Source of the DNA: UBA2334 sp049653005
GTDB taxonomy: Bacteria; Pseudomonadota; Gammaproteobacteria; Burkholderiales; Burkholderiaceae_C
DNA length: 64,000 bases
Assembly: GCA_049653005.1 (NCBI GenBank)
Contig: JBASFL010000129.1
Coordinates: forward strand, 1 to 64,000
Direction: 5' to 3'
Both the position numbers and the translations under genes were made by a program. Shown one piece after another: positions 26,470-34,361 of this stretch (positions are counted from its first letter, which is position 1; each line of letters opens with the position of its first letter). The notes under the pieces were generated by a model, which worked only from the letters and a program-made list of their open reading frames with translations, did not search any database and was not told where the DNA came from.

Positions 26470-27264
26470 ATGGGTTTCCTGACTGGCAAAAAACTGCTCA
26501 TCACCGGCGTCATCTCCAACCGCTCCATTGCCTACGGCGTGGCCAAAGCCTGCCACCAGCAAGGTGCCGAACTGGCGTTCAGCTACGTGGGCGAGCGCTT
26601 CAAAGACCGCATCACCGAGTTCGCCGCCGAATTCGACTCCAAGCTGATTTTCGATTGCGACGTGGGCAGCGACGAACAGATCGACCAGCTGTTCAAAGAC
26701 CTGTCGGTCACCTGGCCCACCTTCGACGGCTTTGTGCACAGCATCGGTTTTGCCCCACGCGAAGCGATTGCAGGCGAATTCCTTGACGGCCTGAGCCGCG
26801 AAGCCTTCCGCATTGCGCATGACATCAGCGCCTACAGCTTCCCCGCCATGGCCAAGGCCGCCCTGCCCTACCTGAACGACAAGGCCGCCCTGCTGACCAT
26901 GACCTACCTGGGCGCGGTGCGCACCATTCCCCACTACAACACCATGGGCCTGGCCAAAGCCAGCCTGGAAGCGTCGGTGCGTTACCTGGCCGAAAACCTG
27001 GGGCCCCGCGGCCTGCGGGTGAACGGCATCAGCGCCGGCCCCATCAAAACGCTGGCGGCCAGTGGCATCAAAGACTTCGGCAAACTGCTGGCCATGGGCG
27101 CCGCTGCCGCCCCCCTGCGCCGCAACGTGACCATCGAAGACGTGGGCAACGTGGCCGCCTTCTTGCTGAGCGACCTGGCCGCTGGCGTGACCGCTGAAAT
27201 CACCTATGTCGACGGCGGCTTCAACGCCACCGCCGGTGTCAGCAAAGACAGCGCGGGCGTTTGA
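26470..27264 (+). CDS. fabI: Enoyl-[acyl-carrier-protein] reductase (NADH)
   Basis: A 264-residue FabI, the last reductive step of the fatty-acid elongation cycle and the triclosan target. It begins MGFLTGKKLLITGVISNRSIAYG, with the FabI-type nucleotide-binding loop. The catalytic pair is in the form Y-x6-K (YNTMGLAK), and GPIKTLAASGI is the mobile substrate-binding loop. The length matches E. coli FabI (262). A copy of the dispersed repeat begins within four bases of its stop codon. Confidence 0.97.
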   Translation: MGFLTGKKLLITGVISNRSIAYGVAKACHQQGAELAFSYVGERFKDRITEFAAEFDSKLIFDCDVGSDEQIDQLFKDLSVTWPTFDGFVHSIGFAPREAIAGEFLDGLSREAFRIAHDISAYSFPAMAKAALPYLNDKAALLTMTYLGAVRTIPHYNTMGLAKASLEASVRYLAENLGPRGLRVNGISAGPIKTLAASGIKDFGKLLAMGAAAAPLRRNVTIEDVGNVAAFLLSDLAAGVTAEITYVDGGFNATAGVSKDSAGV

Positions 27265-27267
27265 TTT

Positions 27268-27328
27268 TTAAGCTTTTTCAGGCTCTACCGCTTGCCGGTA
27301 TTGCAAAGTAAGCTACAAATTTAAACAA
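27268..27328 (+). repeat. Dispersed AT-rich repeat after fabI
   Basis: The plus strand reads AAGCTTTTTCAGGCTCTACC, then GCTTGCCGGTATTGC, then AAGTAAGCTACAAATTT. This matches the reverse complement of the 48303 copy at AAGCTTTTT, CGCTTG, GGTATTG and GCTA. It fills the gap between fabI and the DNA ligase gene. Confidence 0.8.
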
Positions 27329-27347
27329 CCACTCACCAGCCAAAACC

Positions 27348-28208
27348 ATGCAACGCCGTGTGTTTTTGGCTGCGCTTTTGGCCCAAGCGGGCGGGTGTTG
27401 GGCCACGGCGGGCACCCCACCAAAAACCGACCCGGAGCGGCCCGCGCTCATGCTGGCCAACGTGTATTCGCCCCGCACACCGCTGGCCGATTACTGGGTG
27501 AGCGAAAAATACGACGGTGTGCGCGGTTTCTGGAACGGTGAACGCTTGCTGACCCGGGGCGGCGAACCCATCCACGCACCTACCTGGTTCACCGCCGGTT
27601 GGCCTGTCACGCCGATGGACGGCGAGTTGTGGGCGGGCCGGGGCCGGTTTGGCCAGACGGTGTCCACCGTGAGGCAACAAACCCCCGACGACACCGCATG
27701 GCGTGCGGTGCGTTTCATGGTGTTTGACCTGCCCGGTCACGCTGGCGTGTTCACCGAACGCATTTCCGCCTACCAAGCCTTGGTGGCGACGCTGAACCAG
27801 CCGTGGGTGCAAGCCGTGCCCCAGTGGCGTGTGGCCACCCACAGCGCTTTGCAGCAGCAGTTGGCCAAAACGGTGAAAGCCGGTGGCGAAGGCCTGATGC
27901 TGCACCGCGCCGACGCCCCGTACCGGGGTGTGCGCTCAGACGACCTGCTGAAAGTGAAAACCCACGACGATGCCGAAGCCCGGGTGGTGGCCCACCTGCC
28001 GGGTCAGGGCAAACACGCGGGTCGCTTGGGCGCATTGCTGGTGGAAACACCCGAAGGCATCCGATTCAAGCTGGGCACAGGCTTCAGCGATGCACAACGC
28101 GCCTCACCCCCGCCCGTGGGCACACACGTTACTTACCGCTACCGGGGGCTGAACGACAGCGGTGTGCCCCGGTTTGCCAGTTTTTTGCGGGTGCGGGCTG
28201 GCGACTGA
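27348..28208 (+). CDS. Periplasmic-type minimal ATP-dependent DNA ligase (LigE-like)
   Basis: A 286-residue ligase with only the nucleotidyltransferase and OB domains. The adenylated lysine is in motif I, EKYDGVRG (Lys54). Later motifs are visible: FMVFDLPG (III), GGEGLMLHR (IV) and LLKVKTH (V). The N-terminus MQRRVFLAALLAQAGGCWATA looks like an export signal, as in the LigE ligases of Neisseria and Haemophilus, which are thought to work outside the cytoplasm, perhaps on incoming or extracellular DNA. No competence genes are seen nearby. Replicative NAD-dependent LigA is expected elsewhere. Confidence 0.88.
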   Translation: MQRRVFLAALLAQAGGCWATAGTPPKTDPERPALMLANVYSPRTPLADYWVSEKYDGVRGFWNGERLLTRGGEPIHAPTWFTAGWPVTPMDGELWAGRGRFGQTVSTVRQQTPDDTAWRAVRFMVFDLPGHAGVFTERISAYQALVATLNQPWVQAVPQWRVATHSALQQQLAKTVKAGGEGLMLHRADAPYRGVRSDDLLKVKTHDDAEARVVAHLPGQGKHAGRLGALLVETPEGIRFKLGTGFSDAQRASPPPVGTHVTYRYRGLNDSGVPRFASFLRVRAGD

Positions 28209-28235
28209 GCGCCAGCCAGTTGACCCAAGAGGCGG

Positions 28236-30509
28236 TCACCCCTGCTTCACGCAATCGGCGAAATAGGTTTTTCGGCCGTCTTCGCCCACCGCTTCCACCA
28301 AACCGTGGATGTCGGTTTCAAAACCCGGGCATTGGGCGTTGAACTCGCGCGAAAACTTCAAATAGTCCACCACCTTTTTGTTGAACACCTCACCGGGCAC
28401 CAGCAGTGGAATGCCGGGCGGGTATGGCGTGACCATGCCCACCGACACCCGGCCTTCCAAGTGGTCGATGTCCACGCGCTCGGTTTTGCGCAACGCGATG
28501 TGGGCGTAGGCATCGCTGGGCTTCATGGCGGGCACCAGGTCGCTCAGGTACACCTCGGTGGTCAGGCGGGCGATGTCAAATTTGGCATACAGCTGGTGGA
28601 TGTGTTGGCACAAATCGGCCAGGCCCATTTTTTCGTAGCGCGGGTGCTTCTGCACGAACTCGGGCAACACACGCCACATGGGCTGGTTTTTGGCGTAGTC
28701 GTCTTTGAACTGCTGCAACGCGGTCAACATGCTGTTCCAACGGCCCTTGGTGATGCCGATGGTGAACATGATGAAGAAACTGTACAGGCCGGTTTTTTCC
28801 ACCACCACACCGTGCTCGGCCAAAAACTTGGTGACGATGGAGGCGGGAATGCCGGTTTTGGCGAACTTGCCGTTCAAATCCAGGCCTGGCGTGACGATGG
28901 TGGACTTGATCGGGTCCAGCATGTTGAAGCCACTGGCCAATTTGCCAAACCCGTGCCAGTTGGCCTTGGCGCTCTTGGCTTCGCCCTTGATGATCCAGTC
29001 AGCGGCCTTGCCAATGCCCTCGTCGGCCAGGTGGTCAGGCCCCCAGACCTTGAACCACCAGTCATCACCGTACTCTTCGTCCACCTTGCGCATGGCCCGG
29101 CGGAAATCCAGTGCCTCGGCAATGCTTTCCTCCACCAAAGCGGTGCCGCCGGGCGGCTCCATCATGGCGGCCGCCACGTCGCAGCTGGCAATGATGCTGT
29201 ACTGCGGGCTGGTGCTGGTGTGCATCAGGTACGCCTCGTTGAACAGGTGCTTGTCCAGCTTCACGGTTTGCGAGTCTTGTACCAACACATGGCTGGCCTG
29301 GCTGATGCCCGCCAACAACTTGTGAATGGACTGCGTGCTGTACACCACCGCTTCTTTGGGGCGCGGCCGGTTCTTGCCCATGGCGTGGTACGTGCCGTAA
29401 AAGGGGTGGAAGGCCGCGTGGGGCAACCAGGCTTCATCGAAGTGGATGTTTTCCACGTAGCCGTCCAGCATGCCTTTGATGGTTTCGGTGTTGTACAACA
29501 CACCGTCATACGTGCTTTGTGTCAGCGTCAGGATGCGGGGTTTGACCTTTTTTGCATCCACCCCTTTGAGCAAAGGGTTGGCCTTGATCTTGGCCTGGAT
29601 GGTGGCCGGTTCGAATTCGCTTTGCGGGATCGGGCCGATGATGCCGAAATGGTTGCGCGTGGGCTTCAAAAACACGGGAATGGCCCCGGTCATGATGATG
29701 GCGTGCAGGTTGCTTTTGTGACAGTTGCGGTCCACCACCACGATATCGCCGGGGGCAACTGTGTGGTGCCACACCATCTTGTTGGACGTGGACGTGCCGT
29801 TGGTCACGAAGAAGCAATGGTCGGCATTGAAAATGCGCGCCGCGTTGCGTTCTGACGCCCCAATGGCGCCGTTGTGGTCAAGCAACTGCCCCAGTTCTTC
29901 CACCGCATTGCACACGTCGGCGCGCAACATGTTTTCACCGTAAAACTGGTGGTACATCTGGCCCACGGGGCTCTTCAAAAATGCCACGCCGCCCGAGTGA
30001 CCGGGACAGTGCCAGCTGTAGGAACCGTCTTCGGCGTAGTCCAGCAGCGCCTTGAAAAACGGCGGTTGCACGCTTTCCAGGTAACCCTTCGCTTCGCGAA
30101 TGATGTGGCGCGCCACGAATTCGGGCGTGTCTTCAAACATGTGAATGAAGCCGTGCAGTTCGCGCAAGATGTCGTTGGGAATGTGGCGGCTGGTTTTGGT
30201 TTCGCCGTACACATAAATGGGCACATCGCGGTTTTTGCGACGCACCTCTTCAATGAAATGGCGCAGGTTCAGCACCGCAGGGTCCAAGTCGGGGCCAGGG
30301 GTGAATTCCTCGTCGTCAATCGACAGAATGAATGCACTGGCACGGCTTTGCTGCTGCGCAAACTGGCTCAAATCGCCGTAGCTGGTCACGCCCAGCACCT
30401 CAAAGCCCTCTGACTCGATGGCCTGCGCCAAGGCACGAATGCCCAATCCCGAGGTGTTCTCAGAGCGGTAGTCTTCGTCGATGATGACGATGGGAAAGCG
30501 AAATTTCAT
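28236..30509 (-). CDS. Arginine/lysine/ornithine decarboxylase (PLP fold type I)
   Basis: A 757-residue decarboxylase of the large, inducible Orn/Lys/Arg class. The N-terminal receiver-like wing domain begins MKFRFPIVIIDEDYRSENTSG. The PLP-binding lysine lies in TQSIHKLLAG near residue 390, and DGVLYNTE and HFDEAW are conserved active-site segments. The length and C-terminal domain resemble biodegradative arginine decarboxylase (AdiA, 756) more than lysine decarboxylase (about 715), but the substrate is not proved. No antiporter gene is adjacent. The start ATG at 30509 matches family N-termini. Confidence 0.9.
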   Translation of the reverse strand: MKFRFPIVIIDEDYRSENTSGLGIRALAQAIESEGFEVLGVTSYGDLSQFAQQQSRASAFILSIDDEEFTPGPDLDPAVLNLRHFIEEVRRKNRDVPIYVYGETKTSRHIPNDILRELHGFIHMFEDTPEFVARHIIREAKGYLESVQPPFFKALLDYAEDGSYSWHCPGHSGGVAFLKSPVGQMYHQFYGENMLRADVCNAVEELGQLLDHNGAIGASERNAARIFNADHCFFVTNGTSTSNKMVWHHTVAPGDIVVVDRNCHKSNLHAIIMTGAIPVFLKPTRNHFGIIGPIPQSEFEPATIQAKIKANPLLKGVDAKKVKPRILTLTQSTYDGVLYNTETIKGMLDGYVENIHFDEAWLPHAAFHPFYGTYHAMGKNRPRPKEAVVYSTQSIHKLLAGISQASHVLVQDSQTVKLDKHLFNEAYLMHTSTSPQYSIIASCDVAAAMMEPPGGTALVEESIAEALDFRRAMRKVDEEYGDDWWFKVWGPDHLADEGIGKAADWIIKGEAKSAKANWHGFGKLASGFNMLDPIKSTIVTPGLDLNGKFAKTGIPASIVTKFLAEHGVVVEKTGLYSFFIMFTIGITKGRWNSMLTALQQFKDDYAKNQPMWRVLPEFVQKHPRYEKMGLADLCQHIHQLYAKFDIARLTTEVYLSDLVPAMKPSDAYAHIALRKTERVDIDHLEGRVSVGMVTPYPPGIPLLVPGEVFNKKVVDYLKFSREFNAQCPGFETDIHGLVEAVGEDGRKTYFADCVKQG

Positions 30510-30621
30510 GGCGCGGCCTGGTGGGCAGTGAAAGTGTGAAACCGGCTGGGCCAAGGGCCCAAAAAACAAGCGCGAAGTGTACGGAATTAATGTGTCACGT
30601 CAGGGCTGGAAACACGGCGAG

Positions 30622-30663
30622 CAAAAACAAAAAAGCCCCGAAGCGCAAAGCTGTCGGGGCTTT
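30622..30663 (-). terminator. Intrinsic terminator after tRNA-Ser
   Basis: Arms AAAGCCCCG (30632-30640) and CGGGGCTTT (30655-30663) form a 9-bp stem. Read on the minus strand it is followed by CTTTTTTGTTTTTG. It lies 46 bases after the 3' end of tRNA-Ser, so it ends the tRNA-Lys/tRNA-Ser transcript. Confidence 0.8.
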
Positions 30664-30708
30664 AAGGGTGTTGCTGTAGACCGTTGGAAGCGGGCAACAA
30701 CACGTTAC

Positions 30709-30798
30709 TGGCGGAGCAGGCGGGATTCGAACCCGCGGTGGGGATTAACCCACACACGCTTTCCAGGCGTGCGACTTAAACCACTCATCCACCGCTCC
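30709..30798 (-). tRNA. tRNA-Ser (anticodon GGA)
   Basis: A 90-base serine tRNA with encoded CCA. The acceptor stem GGAGCGG pairs with CTGCTCC. The anticodon loop on the minus strand contains CTGGAAAG, giving GGA. The T arm is GGTTCGAATCC-like, and the extra-long variable arm expected for tRNA-Ser is present (GGTTAATCCC region). Confidence 0.97.
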
Positions 30799-30809
30799 GT
30801 GGCACAAAC

Positions 30810-30835
30810 AAAAGGCCTCAAAGAAGAGGCCTTTT
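30810..30835. terminator. Hairpin between the two tRNA genes
   Basis: Arms AAAAGGCCTC (30810-30819) and GAGGCCTTTT (30826-30835) form a perfect 10-bp stem with a six-base loop and short T-runs on both sides. It sits between tRNA-Lys and tRNA-Ser and could act as a terminator or as an RNA-processing site. Confidence 0.6.
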
Positions 30836-30861
30836 GCAGGATCTCTTAGATCCAAATTTGG

Positions 30862-30937
30862 TGGTGGGACGTGCGGGGGTCGAACCCACGACAAACGGAT
30901 TAAAAGTCCGCTGCTCTACCAACTGAGCTAACGTCCC
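30862..30937 (-). tRNA. tRNA-Lys (anticodon UUU)
   Basis: A 76-base lysine tRNA with encoded CCA. The acceptor GGGACGT pairs with ACGTCCC. The anticodon loop reads ACTTTTAAT on the minus strand, giving UUU. The T arm GGGTTCGACCC is standard. It is transcribed towards tRNA-Ser, with a good promoter just upstream. Confidence 0.97.
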
Positions 30938-30978
30938 ACTGATTGAATACTTGTTTAATGCATCCTACCAAGCCTCAA

Positions 30979-31008
30979 ATTATAGCGTCATTTTTTTGAC
31001 TCAGGCAA
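30979..31008 (-). promoter_or_regulatory. Sigma-70 promoter of the tRNA-Lys/tRNA-Ser unit
   Basis: On the minus strand a perfect -10 TATAAT (30984-30979) is preceded, 18 bases upstream, by TTGCCT (31008-31003) as -35. The predicted start is about 35 bases before the tRNA-Lys 5' end. The -35 element and most of the spacer lie within the last codons of tcdA. Confidence 0.65.
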
Positions 31009-31791
31009 GTTCTTCAAAACTTTTTGCTTTGCCAGACTGTTCAGGAGGTGCCCCGCTGCGACCAGTCCAAACGTCGCGGTCACGGTCACCACGGAACCAT
31101 GCCCGTGGCAATTCAAACTGCCGTCGTTTTCGGTGCCCACCTCACACTCGATCTGGGGTGAACTGACGGCCTCGCGGCTGAACACACACGTCAAAGGAAT
31201 GCGCCCCGCTTTGGCTGCGCCGTGGTGCTTGCGCAACCGGTAACGCACTTGGGCCAACAAGGGGTCGTGGGTGACGTCGGACAACAAGCCGACCTCCACC
31301 GCCTGAGGCTGCGACTTTCCACCCGCCGCTCCAACGCTGACCAACAATGCGCCGGTTTCCAAAGCCCAAGCGGCCAGAGCCACCTTGGTTTTCATTTGAT
31401 CGCAGGCGTCCACCACAGCGGGCAACACACGATCGGGGGTTTGGGTTTGCAACAAATCGGTCAGATTTTCGGGTGTCAGAAAATCTTCGACCAGGGTGAA
31501 CTGGCATTGGGGGTTGATGTCGCTCAACCGCTGGTGCAAAGCCGTGACTTTGGCCTGGCCCACCGTGGCGCCCAAGGCGTGCAACTGTCGGTTGATGTTG
31601 GACTCGGACACGTTGTCCAGGTCAATCAAGGTGATGCGCCCCACGCCGGAGCGGGCCACGGCCTCTGCGGCCCATGAGCCGACACCGCCCACCCCCACCA
31701 CCACCACGTGGCTGTCAAAAATCGCCTGTGCCCCCGCGCTGCCATACAAACGGCGCAGGCCACCGAAGCGGCGTTCGAAATCAGCGGTCAA
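30988..31791 (-). CDS. tcdA: tRNA threonylcarbamoyladenosine dehydratase TcdA (CsdL)
   Basis: A 267-residue E1-like ATPase that cyclises t6A37 to ct6A37 in ANN-decoding tRNAs. The nucleotide-binding motif VVGVGGVGSWAAEAVARSG is near residue 31, followed by LIDLDNVSESNINRQLHA and the catalytic-region VDACDQMKTK. The C-terminus has SREAVSSP and VTATFGLVAAG. It starts with TTG at 31791: an in-frame stop lies just upstream and no other start fits the conserved N-terminus. It follows the thiosulfate-permease-like gene by nine bases. In E. coli TcdA depends on the CsdA/CsdE sulfur system. Confidence 0.93.
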   Translation of the reverse strand: MTADFERRFGGLRRLYGSAGAQAIFDSHVVVVGVGGVGSWAAEAVARSGVGRITLIDLDNVSESNINRQLHALGATVGQAKVTALHQRLSDINPQCQFTLVEDFLTPENLTDLLQTQTPDRVLPAVVDACDQMKTKVALAAWALETGALLVSVGAAGGKSQPQAVEVGLLSDVTHDPLLAQVRYRLRKHHGAAKAGRIPLTCVFSREAVSSPQIECEVGTENDGSLNCHGHGSVVTVTATFGLVAAGHLLNSLAKQKVLKNLPESKK

Positions 31792-31800
31792 ACGGCCCCC

Positions 31801-32913
31801 TCAGTCGCGCATGATGAGCCACATCTGGAAGCGAAAGCCGCCCAGCGAGCCCAACACAATGCCCAACACCGCGATCACGCTGGTGAGGCTGAGTGTGGAC
31901 ATGCCCGACAGCCCCTGCCCCACGGTGCACCCCATGGCGGTCACGCCGCCAATGCCCATCAACACCGCACCGGCCAAATGCAAGGCCGTGTCTTGTGTGT
32001 CGCGAAAACCTTCCCAACGGAAGTTGCGGGTTGCCACCGAATACAGAAAAGACCCCACCACCACGCCCACGACAGACGCCACCCCCACGGTCAGTGTTTT
32101 GGACGTGTCGCTGAAGTAAATGAACCAGTCCAGCGTGTAGGCCATGGGTGCGGTGAACGTCAAAGACTCCATCACCCCGCTGTTGGTGCGCAAAAACACG
32201 GCGTCCAGGGTTTCAGGGTGTTCGGGCACAAAACCCAAATGGCCGGTGACCCACCACATGGCCACCACGGCGCCGCCAATGCCCAGGCCCGCCAGCACGT
32301 TGTCCCATTGGCGAAACGACCGGTTGGCCAACGCCCACACCACCAAGGCAACACCAACCAGTGCGGCCAGTGCCACTGCCGCACCCGGGGTTTGCAACCC
32401 CGATGCACCGGCCAGCCACACGGGCAGGCTGCTGCCCCCGGCCATGTCAAACGCCACGGTGTCCACCGTGTTCACGCGCACCACCGCAAACAAGCCGCGC
32501 AGGGTGGCAAACGCCGAGACGCTCATCACCGCGAACACCACCAGCGCTTTCAAGCTGCCGGCGCCCAGGCGCACCAGTGTTTTGCTGCCGCAGCCCGACG
32601 CCAGGACCATGCCAAAACCGAAAAAGCCGCCCCCCACCAAAGCAGACAGCCACACCACACGGCCGTTGGTGTAAAAATTTTTGGCGGGGTCAATTACCCC
32701 CAACCAACCCAAACCGTGAAAGCCCAACACAGCCACGCCCACCGCCATGCCCCACATGCGCATGCGGGTCCAGTCGCCCATGTTGACGATGTCGCTGATG
32801 GCACCCATGGTGCAGAAATGGGTTTTTTGGGCGACGGCCCCAAACACCACCGACACCGCAAACGCGGCCCACAGCACCTGGGTTTGCAGGCTGGAAAACT
32901 CGGACAGGCTCAT
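31801..32913 (-). CDS. YeeE/YedE-family (TsuA-like) thiosulfate/sulfur permease
   Basis: A 370-residue polytopic membrane protein. It keeps three family cysteine motifs: KTHFCTMGAISDIVN near residue 30, LASGCGSKTLVRLGAGS near 110 and MGCTVGQGLSGMSTLS near the C-terminus. In the thiosulfate importer TsuA (YeeE) the equivalent cysteines line the substrate path. The long single-chain form has both halves that are split in shorter YedE/YeeE pairs. It lies one base after cpoB and nine bases before tcdA, so it is probably in the tolB-pal-cpoB transcript. Confidence 0.85.
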   Translation of the reverse strand: MSLSEFSSLQTQVLWAAFAVSVVFGAVAQKTHFCTMGAISDIVNMGDWTRMRMWGMAVGVAVLGFHGLGWLGVIDPAKNFYTNGRVVWLSALVGGGFFGFGMVLASGCGSKTLVRLGAGSLKALVVFAVMSVSAFATLRGLFAVVRVNTVDTVAFDMAGGSSLPVWLAGASGLQTPGAAVALAALVGVALVVWALANRSFRQWDNVLAGLGIGGAVVAMWWVTGHLGFVPEHPETLDAVFLRTNSGVMESLTFTAPMAYTLDWFIYFSDTSKTLTVGVASVVGVVVGSFLYSVATRNFRWEGFRDTQDTALHLAGAVLMGIGGVTAMGCTVGQGLSGMSTLSLTSVIAVLGIVLGSLGGFRFQMWLIMRD

Positions 32914-32914
32914 G

Positions 32915-33730
32915 TCAACGCAGCCGGCTCAGCCGGTCTTTCGCCGTCGCAGCGGCTTCAGACTGTGGGTGCAACTTCACCACATCTTCCAGCGTGCGCT
33001 TGGCTGACTTGGCGTCTTTCAGCTCCATTTGGCAATTGGCAATGGCCAACCGCGCCTCGGGCACTCGGACGTGCTCAGGTGCCGTTGTGAGCAAACGCTG
33101 GTACGACGCAATGGCTTCGCGGAACGCACTGGTGGCGTATTGGGCGTTGCCCAACCAAAACAGCGCCGCAGAGCGGTAGCCGCTGTCGGGAAAACGCTTC
33201 AAAAACGCGGTGAACGCAGTCACAGCCTGCTCAAATGCGGCTTTGCGAACCTGCTCCATTGCCTGCTCGAAGTCGGCTTTTTCTTCGGGTTTGACGCGAA
33301 ACTCTTGCCCGTCCAGCGTGACGCTGGTGGGCTCCAGCTGGCGCAAGCGCTCGTTGAGCGCGGCCAACACGTCTTTTTGCTGGCGTTGCAGTTCAGACAC
33401 GTCACGGGCCAGCTGCTCCGACTGGCCGCGCATGCGGGCCTGATCGGCCCGCAGGGCTTCGATTTGGTTGGACAAATCCAGCAAGCCCCGGCGGGTGGGC
33501 GTGCTTTCTTCGCTCAACCGCGCAAAGTCTTGTGTGATGCGCTGCAACTGCGCATCGTTGGTGCGCCGGTCGGCCTCGACGCGGGCGCGCAACTCGATGA
33601 TGGCTTTGCGTGCCTCGTCGTCGCCACCAAACAGCTGGGCCGAGGCAATGCCCGGGCACACCAGCACACTGGCAACCAAGGCCGCAGGGGCCCAGGCATT
33701 CATGGAAAACAGGTTGGCAACACGGGGCAT
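32915..33730 (-). CDS. cpoB: Tol-Pal system coordinator CpoB (YbgF)
   Basis: A 271-residue periplasmic protein. A signal peptide ends at PGIASA. A coiled-coil trimerisation region (about 38-130, rich in Arg/Gln/Leu heptads) is followed by TPR repeats (FEQAVTAFTAFLKRFPDSGY, AALFWLGNAQYATSAFREA, LDDVVKLHP-type). CpoB links Tol-Pal to PBP1b during division-site constriction in E. coli. It follows pal by eight bases. Confidence 0.93.
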   Translation of the reverse strand: MPRVANLFSMNAWAPAALVASVLVCPGIASAQLFGGDDEARKAIIELRARVEADRRTNDAQLQRITQDFARLSEESTPTRRGLLDLSNQIEALRADQARMRGQSEQLARDVSELQRQQKDVLAALNERLRQLEPTSVTLDGQEFRVKPEEKADFEQAMEQVRKAAFEQAVTAFTAFLKRFPDSGYRSAALFWLGNAQYATSAFREAIASYQRLLTTAPEHVRVPEARLAIANCQMELKDAKSAKRTLEDVVKLHPQSEAAATAKDRLSRLR

Positions 33731-33738
33731 GGCAGGTC

Positions 33739-34311
33739 TCAGCGGTAGGTCAACTCAACGCGGCGGTTTTTGGCCAGCGATGCTTCGTCGCTGCCGGTGG
33801 CGGCAGGCTTTTCCTTGCCGAAGCTCACGGCCTCTTGCTGGGCTTCGCTCACACCCAGAATGCCCAGCTGGCGGCGCACGGCTTCGGCGCGTTTCTGGCC
33901 CAGTGCCAGGTTGTATTCACGGCCGCCGCGCTCGTCGGTGTGGCCTTGCAGCACCACACGGCGCTTGGCATCGGCTTTCAGGAAACGGGCGTGGGCTTCC
34001 AGGGTGGCCGCAAATTCGGGGCGCACGGTGAAGCTGTCGTAGTCGAAATACACCACGCGGGACACCGATGCGGGGGGCTGGCCCAGCGCGGTTTCGTCCA
34101 CCACAGCGGTTGGCACGGTGCGGGTGCTGCCCTGGTTGGCGGCGTTGTTGGCATCGGCAGCGTTCACGGCTGCGCCGGTGCGGTCAGACACGGGCACGTC
34201 GTCCAGCTTCACGCCAGACCCACACGCACTCAACAGCGCCAACAAGGTGGCCGACACGGCCAGGGTTTTGAAAGGGGAAGCGGCGCGCTGGCCAAAAGAG
34301 GTGCGGTTCAT
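33739..34311 (-). CDS. pal: Peptidoglycan-associated lipoprotein
   Basis: A 190-residue outer-membrane lipoprotein. The signal peptide ends in the lipobox LLSAC, so the mature N-terminus is a lipidated Cys near residue 31. The OmpA-like peptidoglycan-binding domain has VYFDYDSFTVRPEF, LQGHTDERGGREYNLALGQKRAEAVR and NRRVELTYR. I use the ATG at 34311 rather than a TTG three codons upstream. It lies between tolB and cpoB in the usual order. Confidence 0.96.
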   Translation of the reverse strand: MNRTSFGQRAASPFKTLAVSATLLALLSACGSGVKLDDVPVSDRTGAAVNAADANNAANQGSTRTVPTAVVDETALGQPPASVSRVVYFDYDSFTVRPEFAATLEAHARFLKADAKRRVVLQGHTDERGGREYNLALGQKRAEAVRRQLGILGVSEAQQEAVSFGKEKPAATGSDEASLAKNRRVELTYR

Positions 34312-34361
34312 GTCAAACAAAGGTTAAAAAGAAAGAGCAAAGAAATGAATACAGACGAGCG

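Noticed and set aside
30709..30937. An integrated element at the tRNA genes
   Set aside because: No integrase, direct repeat of a tRNA 3' end or foreign-looking gene is near; flanks are ordinary housekeeping genes.
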